Source: Clostridiales bacterium
Lineage (GTDB): Bacteria; Bacillota; Clostridia; Christensenellales; Aristaeellaceae
Reading direction: 5' to 3'
DNA: 28,335 nucleotides
Assembly: GCA_004557125.1 (NCBI GenBank)
Contig: SFET01000046.1
Coordinates: 1 to 28,335 of the forward strand
The notes beneath the pieces are model-generated. The model did not search any database, was not told where the DNA came from, and saw only the letters and a list, made by a program, of their open reading frames with translations. Made by a program: the position numbers and the translations under genes. Below, in pieces: positions 8,651 through 17,780 of the stretch (its first letter is position 1; the number at the start of each line of letters is the position of its first letter).

Positions 8651-9292
8651 ATGAAAAAAGAGTGGATTGTCACCATTGGCCGGGAATTCTGCAGCGGCGG
8701 CGCAGAGGTGGCGCACAAGCTGGCGGAGCGCATGAACGTTCCCTACTTTGACAGGGATCTGATCGATCATGTGGTGGAAAATACCAACCTCAGCCGGGAG
8801 ATTGTGGAGACGCACGAGGAGAAGCCCATGTCCTTCTGGGCGGGCTATCAGTACGGCGGCTACTGGTATCGGGACGATCCCTCGCTGGAGCTGCCGGTGC
8901 ATGCGCGCATCTATGAGGCCCAGTGCGACGCCATCCGACACATGGCGGGCAAGGGCCCGTGCGTCATCGTGGGAAGGTGCGCGGACTATGTGCTGGGCGA
9001 GTGCAGCCACGTGGTGGAGACCATCAGCGTGTTCATTCGTGCGGATCTGGAGAAGCGCATTCAGCGCGCAATGCGGCTGTATGGCATCAGTGAAGCGGAC
9101 GCCCGGAAGCTGATTCAAAAGACGGACAGGATTCGCGCCAAGTATTACAATGCGCACACCAATCGCGTGTGGGGCAGCGCCGGAAACTACACCCTGGTGC
9201 TCGACACGGGCAAGCTGGGCACCGACGGCGCCGCGACGCTGATCGAGTGTGCGGTCAGGGAGATCACCGCCCGCGAGGAAACGGAACTGTAA
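8651..9292 (+). CDS. Cytidylate-kinase-like family protein
   Basis: The ATG at 8651 follows AGGGAGG at good spacing. The 213-aa protein begins IVTIGREFCSGGAEVAHKLAERM: the G-R-E-(F/Y)-x-S-G-G nucleotide-binding start of the cytidylate-kinase-like family common in Clostridia. It then has YFDRDLIDHVVE and a central VIVGRCADYVL, followed by a lid-like FIRADLEKRIQRAM. The family resembles CMP kinase, but most members are uncharacterised and a genuine CMP kinase role should not be assumed. It is monocistronic, bounded by the structured RNA upstream and a terminator downstream. Confidence 0.85.
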   Translation: MKKEWIVTIGREFCSGGAEVAHKLAERMNVPYFDRDLIDHVVENTNLSREIVETHEEKPMSFWAGYQYGGYWYRDDPSLELPVHARIYEAQCDAIRHMAGKGPCVIVGRCADYVLGECSHVVETISVFIRADLEKRIQRAMRLYGISEADARKLIQKTDRIRAKYYNAHTNRVWGSAGNYTLVLDTGKLGTDGAATLIECAVREITAREETEL

Positions 9293-9307
9293 CAATGGCG
9301 CAGGAAG

Positions 9308-9334
9308 GAGCTGCTACGGCAGCTTCTTTTTCTT
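9308..9334 (+). terminator. Terminator of the cytidylate-kinase-like gene
   Basis: AGCTGC-TACG-GCAGCT (9309-9324) is followed by TCTTTTTCTT, starting 16 nt after the stop codon. Confidence 0.85.
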
Positions 9335-9433
9335 GGGTTCGAATTCCCTTCGGCGAATGCGCTGCAAAACCGGGAATTTTTACGCCGGGTTGTGGAGAAA
9401 TTACGTTATCTTGCCAAGGTTTGTGCAGGGTGA

Positions 9434-9462
9434 TTGACGGATGAAAGTAAAAACAATATAAT
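9434..9462 (+). promoter_or_regulatory. Promoter of rhaAB
   Basis: TTGACG (9434-9439), a 17-nt spacer and a perfect TATAAT (9457-9462), 34 nt before the rhaA ATG. No recognisable operator could be assigned. Confidence 0.85.
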
Positions 9463-9496
9463 AGAATCAACAAATTATGCTACGGGAGGAACGACC

Positions 9497-10759
9497 ATGA
9501 ACGAAAAGAGCATTCTGCAGGGATATGAATACGCGAAGGAAGCCTACGCCGCCATCGGGGTGGATGTGGATGCTGCGATGCAGCGCGCCGATGCCGTGCC
9601 GGTGTCCATGCACTGCTGGCAGGGCGATGACGTGATCGGCTTCGACGGCTCCGATAGCCTGGATGGCGGCATTCAGACCACCGGCAACTATCCGGGCCGC
9701 GCCCGCACTGCCGATGAGCTGCGCGCGGACATCGACTTCGCCCGCACCATGATTCCCGGCGCCACCAAGCTGAACCTGCACGCCAGCTATGCCGAGAAGG
9801 GCGGCAAAAAGGTGGATCGCGACGCGTACACCGTCGCCGAGTTCCGGAACTGGCTGGATTGGGCCAAGGAAAACAAGATCGGCCTGGACTTCAACCCCAC
9901 CTACTTCTCCCATCCGATGATGGACGGCAACTTCTCCCTGTCCAGCCCCAAGGCGGACGTGCGCAAGTTCTGGATCGAGCACGGCAAGCGCTGTCGCGAG
10001 ATCGGCAATGCCTTCGCGAAGGAGCTGGGCCAGACCTGCGCCATCAACTACTGGATGCCCGACGGCCACAAGGACACCTGCGTGGACACCAAGGGCTATC
10101 GCGACCGCATGACCGCGTCCCTGGATGAGATCTTCGCCGACAAGTCCATCTCCCAGGACGACGTGTTCTGCAGCCTGGAGTCCAAGCTGTTCGGCATTGG
10201 CGTGGAGAGCTACACCGTGGCCAGCCACGAATATTCCCTGGGCTACGCCATCAAGAACGGCCTGGGCTACACTCTGGACGCCGGCCACTTCCATCCCACC
10301 GAGGTGATCTCCGCCAAGATCAGCGCCGTGCTGCAGAATCTGGACAAGGTGATGCTGCACGTGTCCCGCGGCGTTCGCTGGGACAGCGACCACGTGGTCG
10401 CCCTGGACGACGAGCTGCAGCGCATCATGGACGAGATCGTGTGGAACCACTTCGAGGATCGCGTGTTCATCGGCCTGGACTACTTCGACGCGGCCATCAA
10501 CCGCATCGCCTGCTGGGCCATCGGCATGCGCAATGCCCGCAAGGCGCTGCTGAACGCCTATCTGGCCAATGCGGACGAGATGCGTGCCAAGGAGCTGGAG
10601 GGCGATCTCACCGCGCGCTTTGCCATGTTCGAGGAGCGCAAGAGCATGCCCGCCGGCGCGGTGTGGAACTACTATTGCCTGACCCACAACGTGCCCGCCG
10701 GTATGGACTGGCTGGAGCAGGTGAAGAAGTACGAGGCCGACGTGCTCTCCAAGCGCTGA
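9497..10759 (+). CDS. rhaA: L-rhamnose isomerase
   Basis: Converts L-rhamnose to L-rhamnulose in the cytoplasm, the first step of rhamnose use. The ATG at 9497 is preceded by GGGAGGA at 6 nt; a longer in-frame start at 9434 overlaps the promoter and is rejected. The 420-aa length matches the family (about 420). Family blocks are visible throughout: VPVSMHCWQGDDVIGFD near the start, INYWMPDGHKDTCVD, SLESKLFGIGVESYTVASHEYS, and LDAGHFHPTEVISAK, which contains the metal-binding Asp/His region. It is followed 12 nt later by rhaB, forming one operon. Confidence 0.97.
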   Translation: MNEKSILQGYEYAKEAYAAIGVDVDAAMQRADAVPVSMHCWQGDDVIGFDGSDSLDGGIQTTGNYPGRARTADELRADIDFARTMIPGATKLNLHASYAEKGGKKVDRDAYTVAEFRNWLDWAKENKIGLDFNPTYFSHPMMDGNFSLSSPKADVRKFWIEHGKRCREIGNAFAKELGQTCAINYWMPDGHKDTCVDTKGYRDRMTASLDEIFADKSISQDDVFCSLESKLFGIGVESYTVASHEYSLGYAIKNGLGYTLDAGHFHPTEVISAKISAVLQNLDKVMLHVSRGVRWDSDHVVALDDELQRIMDEIVWNHFEDRVFIGLDYFDAAINRIACWAIGMRNARKALLNAYLANADEMRAKELEGDLTARFAMFEERKSMPAGAVWNYYCLTHNVPAGMDWLEQVKKYEADVLSKR

Positions 10760-10771
10760 CGGAGGTGGAAC

Positions 10772-12195
10772 ATGAAGAAGCTGAATCTTCTGGCCTTTGA
10801 CCTGGGCGCCAGCAACGGCCGCGCGACCGCTTCGAGAACCATTACATCGAAATGAACGGCGTGTTCTACTGGGACCTGCCGTACCTCTACAACCAGCTCA
10901 AGCAGGGACTGCTGGCCTTCAGAAACGGCGGCTACGGCGATCTGGACTGCTGCGGCATCGACACCTGGGGCGTGGACTACGGCCTGCTGGATCGCAACGG
11001 CCACCTGCTGAGCAACCCCCGCTCCTACCGTATGAGCGTGGACGAGGACATGGCCGGCGCATTGGAGATCGTGCCCCGCGAGAAGCTGTTCGAGCGCACC
11101 GGCATCGCCTCCATGAACTTCAACACGGTCTATCAGCTCTACCGCCGCAAGACGGAGGGCGACGTGGCGCTGGAGAACGCGGAGACCCTGCTGCTGCTGC
11201 CCGACCTGCTGGGCTACTTCCTGACCGGCGAGAAGAAGAGCGAGTACACCGAGGTCACCACCTCCATGCTCTACAACCCCACCACCCGCGACTGGGATTG
11301 GGAGACCATCCGTGAGCTGGGCCTGCCGGAGAAGATCTTCACCGAGATCGACCGTGCCGGACAGCTGCGCGGCAAGCTCCGCCCCGAGCTGTGCGAGGAG
11401 CTGGGCATCAACGCGGCAAACTTCGCCGCCGTGGGTACCCACGACACCGCCTCCGCGGTGGCCGCCATCCCCGGCAGCGGCAGTTTCGCCTTCTGCTCCA
11501 GCGGCACTTGGTCGCTCTTCGGCGTGGAGACCGACAAGCCCATCCTCACCCCCGAGGTGCGCGACTCCAACTTCTCCAACGAGGGCACCATCCAGGGCGG
11601 CTTCCGTCCCCTGAAGAACATCATGGGTCTGTGGCTGATTCAGGAGTGCCGCCGCGATTGGATCAAGGCAGGCAAGAGCTACTCCTGGAACGAGATCGTG
11701 ATCGAGGCGCAGAAGGCCGAGCCCTTCCGCAGCATCATCGATCCCGACTACGGCGAGTTCTTCGCCGGCGGCGACATGGAGAAGAAGATTCAAGCCTTCT
11801 GCGAGCGCACGGGCCAGCCCGTCCCCACCACCGTGGGCCAGGTGGCGCGCTGCATCTATGAATCCCTGGCGCTGAAGTACCGCTGGGCGCTGGAGCGCCT
11901 GGAGGAGATCAAGGGCGCACGCATCGACACGCTGAACATCGTGGGCGGCGGCATTCAGAACAAGCTGCTCAACCAGATGGCGGCGGATTCGCTGGATCGC
12001 CCCGTGATCACCGGCCCCGTGGAGGGCGCGGCCATCGGCAACCTGCTTGCGCAGGCCATGGCGCTGGGCGCGGTCAAGGACGTGGCCGACCTGCGCCGCG
12101 TGGTGCGCAATAGCGAGGACGTGCACGAGTATACGCCCAACCACACCCCCGCGTGGGAGGCGGCGTATCAGAAGATGCTCAGCCTGATGAAGTAA
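10772..12195 (+). pseudogene. rhaB: Rhamnulokinase, disrupted by an out-of-frame deletion near the N-terminus
   Basis: Rhamnulokinase phosphorylates L-rhamnulose. The true start is the ATG at 10772, after GGAGGTGG: it reads MKKLNLLAFDLGASNGRA, the family N-terminus, then runs off frame to a TGA at about 10853. The rest of the kinase resumes in another frame at about 10826 (RFENHYIEMNGVFYWDLP) and is intact to the TAA at 12195, with GTHDTASAVAAIPG, FCSSGTWSLFGVE and IVGGGIQNKLLNQMAAD. Compared with the family, about 46-52 nt are missing around 10824-10827, removing the strand after the first ATP-binding turn. The open frame from ATG 10852 (447 aa) lacks that nucleotide-binding N-terminus and would probably be inactive. 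It may be a genuine mutation or an assembly error. Confidence 0.9.
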
Positions 12196-12216
12196 CAAAC
12201 ACGACAGTTGCATACA

Positions 12217-12262
12217 GCAATGCCCGCCCCGGGTTTCCGGGACGGGCATTGCTCATCTTGCA
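12217..12262 (+). terminator. Terminator of rhaAB
   Basis: GCAATGCCCG...CGGGCATTGC with an inner CCCGG/CCGGG (one mismatch) around GTTT spans 12217-12252, 22 nt after the rhaB stop. The tail (TCATCTTG) is only moderately U-rich. Confidence 0.75.
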
Positions 12263-12322
12263 AATAGAGTATAGACACAGTATATGGAGGTACAAGTATC
12301 ACATGCTACTGCATCAGGCATC

Positions 12323-12384
12323 CACTGGTTGTCAGTTAATTATTCTGTTTTGCAGTGGAAATAATGTGTAATTATTAACCAGTG
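12323..12384. repeat. AT-rich inverted repeat upstream of the DUF262 gene
   Basis: CACTGGTT (12323-12330) is the exact complement of AACCAGTG (12377-12384), with an inner ATTATT/AATAAT pairing. A weak promoter (TTGCAG 12350-12355, 17 nt, TATTAA 12373-12378) lies inside. It may be an operator or an RNA hairpin controlling the defence gene. The remainder of 12263-12462 shows nothing else. Confidence 0.45.
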
Positions 12385-12462
12385 CAGGTCTGGAAGACTA
12401 TCACAGTGTTTCATAAACATGAAGTAGAGATTTGCAGCATCGGATAAAAGGGAGATTTGCAT

Positions 12463-15006
12463 ATGAAGGGTTCGGAAGCCAGACTCCTGGAATACATGGA
12501 GGGTTCAAAGAAGCGCTTTGTCATTCCCGTATACCAGCGCAGCTATGATTGGAAGCAGGAAAACTGCAAACAGCTGTTCGACGATCTGGAGACGGTGGTA
12601 CGAACGAATCGAAAGAGCCATTTTTTCGGCAGCATCGTGTCCGCCTATCAGCCCAACGGACGATATACGGAGTATCTGGTGATCGACGGACAGTAGCGCC
12701 TGACTACGGTCTCCCTGCTGCTGCTTGCGATGTACAACCTTCTCAGGCAGGGGAGGCTGACCGCCAGTGCCGAAACCATGGCGCAGGAAATCTATGAGGA
12801 ATATCTCGTGGACAAGCACCAGCCCCGGGAGACGCGCATCAAGCTCAAGCCGGTCAAGGACGACAGGAATGCCTTTGACAGGCTCTTTGAGGACGAAACA
12901 GAGTACATCCGAAATTCCAATCTGACCCAGAACTATGAATATTTCTACAATCGCATCCAGAAAGAGGAAATCTCCATCGATGAATTGTATGATTCGCTCT
13001 TCGCCCTGGAAATCATCAACATCGAGCTGACGCAGGACGACAACCCCCAGTTGATCTTCGAGAGCCTGAATTCCACCGGCCTGGCGCTCAGCGAGGGCGA
13101 CAAGATTCGCAACTTCGTGCTCATGGGCCTGCCCATGCAGCAGCAGACGGATTTTCACGACAGATACTGGAGCAGGATTGAGCACTGCACGGACGACAAC
13201 GTGGACCTCTTCGTGCGCGATTACCTGAGCATCAAGCAGCAGCAGATCCCCGCCATGAACAAGGTTTATGCGACCTTCAAGGGCTATGTCCGGGAGACGA
13301 ATGTGGAAACGGAGGCACTCCTTCGGGATCTTCTGGATTATGCGAAGCACTATGAGGTTCTGTTGAAAGGCAAAACCGCTGACAGGCAGCTCAACGCTTG
13401 CATATTTCGCCTGAACCGCCTGGAGACAACCGTTACACGTCCGTTCTTTCTGGAGGTGCTGCGTCTGCAGGAATCCGGCGTCCTGACACTCACTGAAACC
13501 AGAGAGATCTTTCTGTACACGGAAAACTACCTGTTCCGCAGGAGCATCTGCGATCTGCCCACCAATGCTCTGAACAAGATCTTCCTGATGCTGCACAGGG
13601 AGATCGTCCGTTTTGACGGAACTGAGGAGAACTATCTGGAGAAGTTCAAGTATGCGCTGCTTGCCAAGGGCGAACGCGGACGGTTTCCGGATGACGAAGA
13701 GTTTGTAGAGGCGTTCTCCACCCGTCAGGTCTACAAGATGAACAGCAAAAACAAAATCTATATACTGGAGCGCTTTGAAAACTACGGCACGATTGAGGAC
13801 AAGGACGTCTACCGCCATTGCGATCAAGGAGTCTATACCATCGAACACATCATGCCGCAACACTTGACTTCGATCTGGACAAAATCTCTGGGAGATGACC
13901 ACGAGCAGATTCATGCCCAGTGGCTGGATCGGCTTGCAAACCTGACGCTCACGGGATACAATTCCAAGTACAGCAACAGCCCATTTTCGGAAAAGCGGGA
14001 TATGCCGAACGGATTCAGGGAAAGCGGACTACGCATCAACACATGGGTTGCTGCACAGGAGGAGTGGGGGCTTTCTGAGCTCGAACAGCGCGATCAAATG
14101 CTGATGAAGCGTGCCCTTCGCATCTGGGAGCGACCGGAGACGGAATATATACCTTCCACACAGGAGATGGACGCATGTACCTTGGAAGATGACGTTGATC
14201 TCAGCGGTCGTGACATCGCCCGCTTCAGCTATAAAAACGCCGAACAGCCGGTCACCAGCTGGATCAAGATGCTGGAGCAGGTTCTCAAAATCCTCCATGC
14301 GGAGGATGCCTCTGTGCTCACGCGCCTTGCATATACCCACGACGATGATAACGAACTCAGCGCTTATGTCAGCAATCGCCCCTCAGATTTGCGTGCTGCC
14401 CTGAAGATCGACGAGGACGTATTTGTGGAAAGGAACACCAGCACTGCAACCAAATTGCTGCTGCTGCGGCGATTCTTCCGGGCGTATGGTGCGAATCCTG
14501 AGGACCTGATCTTTTATCTGAAGGATCAGAATGAGATCGATCATACCGCAGAGGAGGGCACCCGCTACGAGCTGCGCAGGCGCTACTGGGCTTTTGCACT
14601 GCCATATATTCAGCAAGCGCATGGCGAGCAGGGTGCATTCAGCAACAGCACCGGTTCCAAGGAAAACTGGCTGAGCGGATTCTTTGGAATTGGCGGTTTC
14701 AACCTGTCCTGCGTTGCCAACTGGAATCTTGCACGTGTTGAATTGTACCTCGGGAAATCTGAAAAAGACCGAAACAAGGAGGCCTTTGACAAGCTGTATC
14801 AACACAAAGCTGAGATTGAAGCCGCGCTCGGTGTGCAGCTTCGCTGGAATCGATTTGATAACAACAAAGCGTCCACGATATTCTATGTGCTGGACAACGT
14901 GAGCATCGAAAATGAAACGGACTGGACGCAGATGGCGAAGTTCCACGCGGAATGGAGTAAAAAATTCTATGATGTGTTTGTGCCGTATCTGAGGAAAATG
15001 TACTGA
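12463..15006 (+). pseudogene. DUF262-DUF1524-DUF4268 protein (GmrSD-like restriction/defence) with in-frame TAG at codon 78
   Basis: The ATG at 12463 follows GGAG at 8 nt. The frame is continuous to the TGA at 15006 except for one TAG at 12694-12696, giving 847 codons. The N-terminal DUF262 domain has FVIPVYQRSYDWK and the nucleotide-hydrolysis motif D-G-Q-[TAG]-R-L-T-T, where the family has Gln: a single CAG to TAG change. A DUF1524 HNH-type nuclease motif (YTIEHIMPQ, His about residue 462; LANLTLTGYNSKYSN) and a C-terminal DUF4268 domain (about 665-846) follow. Relatives such as GmrSD and BrxU restrict phage DNA with modified bases. Translation could restart at ATG 12730, but that product lacks the DGQQR core. 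GC is visibly lower than in flanking genes, fitting horizontal acquisition. Only one TAG is present in this frame, so decay is simpler than recoding. Confidence 0.85.
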
Positions 15007-15181
15007 AAGATTGAAACTGGCGGAGAAGCCAGCGAGGGAATTGTTGCTGTTGAGCTCTTGAAGTGGGCAGACCTTCCAAGGCAGGGAGGTTTGCGGCCGG
15101 ATCGCGCCAGGTTTTGTACAAGAGAGGCTTGCGACTGGCACAGCAGTACAGGGCGCTGTTTCAAAAACAGGGTATAATGAA

Positions 15182-15228
15182 GGGACTGTCTCAATTCGCT
15201 TCGTTTTGAGACAGTCCCATTTCTCTTA
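15182..15228. terminator. Bidirectional terminator between DUF262 gene and copA
   Basis: A 13-bp perfect stem, GGGACTGTCTCAA (15182-15194) with TTGAGACAGTCCC (15206-15218), lies between convergent genes. The plus-side tail is ATTTCTCTTAT. A small hairpin CTGTTT-CAA-AAACAG and a TATAAT-like box lie just upstream (15156-15178). The arms resemble ends seen on mobile elements in Clostridia, but no transposase is present. Confidence 0.7.
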
Positions 15229-15237
15229 TCCGGTCAC

Positions 15238-15447
15238 TCAGCCGATGGAGATCACCTTGTAGTCCTGATCCTCCACGGCCTTTTTGAGCACCTCGTCGGC
15301 GACGGGCGCGCTCAGGGTGACGATTGCGGTGCCGGCGGTGTGGCTCACCTTGGCCTCGGCAACGCCCTCGATCTTCTCCAGGGTCTTCTTCACGCGGGCC
15401 TCGCAGTGGCCGCACATCATGCCTTCGATCTTCATGGTCTTTTCCAT
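15238..15447 (-). CDS. Possible separately translated CopZ-like chaperone from an internal start in copA
   Basis: Inside and in frame with copA, AAGGAGGAG (15462-15454) sits 6 nt ahead of ATG at 15447. This would yield a 69-aa protein starting MEKTMKIEGMMCGHC, a complete HMA metallochaperone with a Cys-x-x-Cys site. The SD is as strong as any true start in the window. It could arise by chance from Lys-Glu-Glu codons in a charged linker. Separate synthesis is inference. Confidence 0.45.
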   Translation of the reverse strand: MEKTMKIEGMMCGHCEARVKKTLEKIEGVAEAKVSHTAGTAIVTLSAPVADEVLKKAVEDQDYKVISIG

Positions 15448-17754
15448 CTTCTTCTCCTCCTTGATATGCTTGGGGTTCCTGATTTTCCTGTCGCGCTTGC
15501 TGCTGTGGATGTCGAACAGGTTCAGCCGCAGCGCATTGGTCACCACGCAGAAGCTGGACAGGCTCATGGCCGCCGCGCCGAACATCGGGTTCAGCTGCCA
15601 GCCGAACAGGTGGATGAACACGCCCGCCGCCAGCGGAATGCCCAGGGTGTTGTAGATGAACGCCCAGAACAGGTTCTCGTGGATGTTGGTCAGCGTCGCG
15701 CGGCTCAGGCGGATGGCCGCGGGCACGTCGCTCAGGCGGCTCTTCATCAGCACCACGTCCGCCGCGTCGATGGCTACGTCCGTGCCTGCGCCGATGGCCA
15801 CGCCGATGTCCGCACTGGTCAGCGCCGGGGCGTCGTTGATGCCGTCGCCCACCATGGCCACCTTGCCCTGCCGCTTCAGATCGCGGATCACGCTCTCCTT
15901 GCCCTCGGGCAGCACGCCCGCGATGACCTCGTCCACGCCCGCCTGCCGTCCGATGGCCCGGGCGGTGCGCTCGTTGTCGCCGGTGAGCATCACCACGCGG
16001 ATGCCCATGTTCTGCAGCTCCTTCACGGCCTGCGGGCTGTCCGCCTTGATCACGTCCGCCACGGCGATGATGCCGATCAGCTTGCCGCCACGGCAGAAGA
16101 ACAGCGGGGTCTTGCCCTGCTCGGCCAGGGATTCGGATGCGGAGCGCATCTCGCCGGTGACCTCCGCCTGACTGCCGATGAACTTCAGGTTGCCGCCGGA
16201 GAGCTCCGCACCGTCCAGCGTCGCCGCAAGGCCGCTGCCCGGCAGGGCCCGGAAGTTCTCTACCTCGGGGACGTCCGTGCGCTTCTCGCGGGCGTACGCC
16301 AGCACGGCCTTGGCCAGCGGATGCTCGCTCCTCTGCTCCAGCGCCGCCGCCGCGCGCAGCAGTTCGGCCTCGGTCACGCCCTGTGCGGGCAGCACGTCCG
16401 TCACCTTCGGCTCGCCGCTGGTGATGGTGCCGGTCTTGTCCAGCGCCACGATCTGGGTCTTGCCCGCCTCCTCCAGGGAGACGGCCGTCTTGAACAGCAC
16501 GCCGTGCTTCGCGCCAACGCCGTTGCCCACCATGATCGCCACCGGGGTCGCAAGCCCCAGCGCGCAGGGGCAGGAGATCACCAGCACGGAGATCGCCCGG
16601 GCCAGCGCATAGCCCACGGTCTGGCCCACCAGCATCCAAACGATGAAGGTGACGACGGCGATGCTGATGACCGCCGGAACGAACACGCCGGACACCCTGT
16701 CCGCAACCTTGGCGATGGGGGCCTTGGTGGCCGCCGCGTCGCTGACCATTCTGATGATCTGGGACAGGGTGGTGTCCTCGCCCACGCGGGTCGCCTCGCA
16801 GCGGATGAAGCCCGACTGGTTGATGGTCGCCGCGGAGATGCGGTCGCCCGGAGCCTTGTCCACCGGAATGCTCTCGCCGGTGAGCGCGGCCTCGTTGACT
16901 GCCGTCTCGCCCTCCAGCACCACGCCGTCCACCGGGATGTTCTCGCCCGGACGCACCACGAACACGTCGCCCTTCGCCACCTGCTCGATGGGCACCACCT
17001 GCTCTTTTCCGTCGCGCAGGACGGTGGCCGTCTTTGGAGCCAGCTTCATCAGGCTCTTCAGCGCATCGGTGGTCTTGCCCTTGGAGCGCGCCTCCAGCAT
17101 CTTGCCCACGGTGATCAGCGTCAGGATCATGCCCGCAGACTCAAAGTAGAATTCATGCATGTAGGCCATCACCGCGTCGGTGTCGCCCGCCACCTGGGCG
17201 GTGGTCATGGCAAACAGCGCGTAGGTGCTGTATACGAAGGCCGCGCCCGCGCCCAGCGCCACCAGCGTGTCCATGTTCGGCGCGCGGTGAATCAGTCCCT
17301 TGAAGCCGCTGACGAAGAACTTCTGGTTGATGACCATGATGATGGCGGTCAGCAGCAGCTGCACCAGGCCCATGGCCACGTGGTTGCCGTCGAAGTAGCC
17401 TGGCAGCGGCCAGCCCCACATCATGTGGCCCATGGAGAAGTACATCAGCACCAGCAGGAAGCCCAGCGACCACCACAGCCGCCGCTTCAGCGCGGGCGTG
17501 GCCCGATCCGCCAGCGCATCCTCGCCGGGAGCCTGCGCCGCAGTAGAATTCTGCGCGCCCTTCACCGACGCGCCGTAGCCCGCAGCCTCCACCGCAGCGA
17601 TGATCTCGCTGTCCTTCGCACTGCCCTCCACGCCCATGGAGTTGGTCAGCAGACTCACCGAGCAGCCCGTCACGCCCGGCACCTTCGATACGGCCTTTTC
17701 CACCCGGGCGCTGCAGGCCGCGCAGCTCATGCCCGTGACGTTGTATTGCTTCAT
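15238..17754 (-). CDS. copA: Copper-exporting P1B-type ATPase with N- and C-terminal HMA domains
   Basis: The ATG at 17754 follows a G-rich SD (GGGGGGAA). The protein is 838 aa. The N-terminal HMA domain has GMSCAACS (Cys11, Cys14). The membrane core has the copper-transport CPC motif (Cys395-Pro-Cys397, SCPCALGLATP), a phosphorylation aspartate Asp439 (DKTGTIT) and an ATP hinge GDGIND (636-641). After the last membrane helices and a basic KRDRKIRNPK linker comes a second HMA domain (residues 770-838, MMCGHC with Cys781/Cys784). It exports Cu(I) using ATP. A C-terminal HMA is less common than N-terminal ones, and it resembles a fused CopZ chaperone. It lies 26 nt downstream of csoR, in one operon under the CsoR operator. 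Confidence 0.96.
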   Translation of the reverse strand: MKQYNVTGMSCAACSARVEKAVSKVPGVTGCSVSLLTNSMGVEGSAKDSEIIAAVEAAGYGASVKGAQNSTAAQAPGEDALADRATPALKRRLWWSLGFLLVLMYFSMGHMMWGWPLPGYFDGNHVAMGLVQLLLTAIIMVINQKFFVSGFKGLIHRAPNMDTLVALGAGAAFVYSTYALFAMTTAQVAGDTDAVMAYMHEFYFESAGMILTLITVGKMLEARSKGKTTDALKSLMKLAPKTATVLRDGKEQVVPIEQVAKGDVFVVRPGENIPVDGVVLEGETAVNEAALTGESIPVDKAPGDRISAATINQSGFIRCEATRVGEDTTLSQIIRMVSDAAATKAPIAKVADRVSGVFVPAVISIAVVTFIVWMLVGQTVGYALARAISVLVISCPCALGLATPVAIMVGNGVGAKHGVLFKTAVSLEEAGKTQIVALDKTGTITSGEPKVTDVLPAQGVTEAELLRAAAALEQRSEHPLAKAVLAYAREKRTDVPEVENFRALPGSGLAATLDGAELSGGNLKFIGSQAEVTGEMRSASESLAEQGKTPLFFCRGGKLIGIIAVADVIKADSPQAVKELQNMGIRVVMLTGDNERTARAIGRQAGVDEVIAGVLPEGKESVIRDLKRQGKVAMVGDGINDAPALTSADIGVAIGAGTDVAIDAADVVLMKSRLSDVPAAIRLSRATLTNIHENLFWAFIYNTLGIPLAAGVFIHLFGWQLNPMFGAAAMSLSSFCVVTNALRLNLFDIHSSKRDRKIRNPKHIKEEKKMEKTMKIEGMMCGHCEARVKKTLEKIEGVAEAKVSHTAGTAIVTLSAPVADEVLKKAVEDQDYKVISIG

Positions 17755-17780
17755 TTCATATTCCCCCCTTGGGAAGCCGT

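Noticed and set aside
9334..9350. T-loop-like string GGGTTCGAATTCCC suggesting a tRNA
   Set aside because: No acceptor, D or anticodon arms surround it; it directly follows a terminator U-run and is a chance palindrome.
12153..12371. 72-codon frame after rhaB
   Set aside because: Begins inside rhaB, runs through its terminator and has no SD or recognisable sequence.
12691..12699. Genome-wide TAG-to-Gln recoding as the explanation of the DUF262 stop
   Set aside because: Only one TAG in 847 codons, none inside other genes, and TAG closes the metQ leader peptide; a point nonsense mutation is simpler.
15156..15218. Possible insertion-sequence remnant near copA
   Set aside because: Only a terminator-like inverted repeat, a small hairpin and a TATAAT box are present; no transposase fragment or target duplication could be seen.
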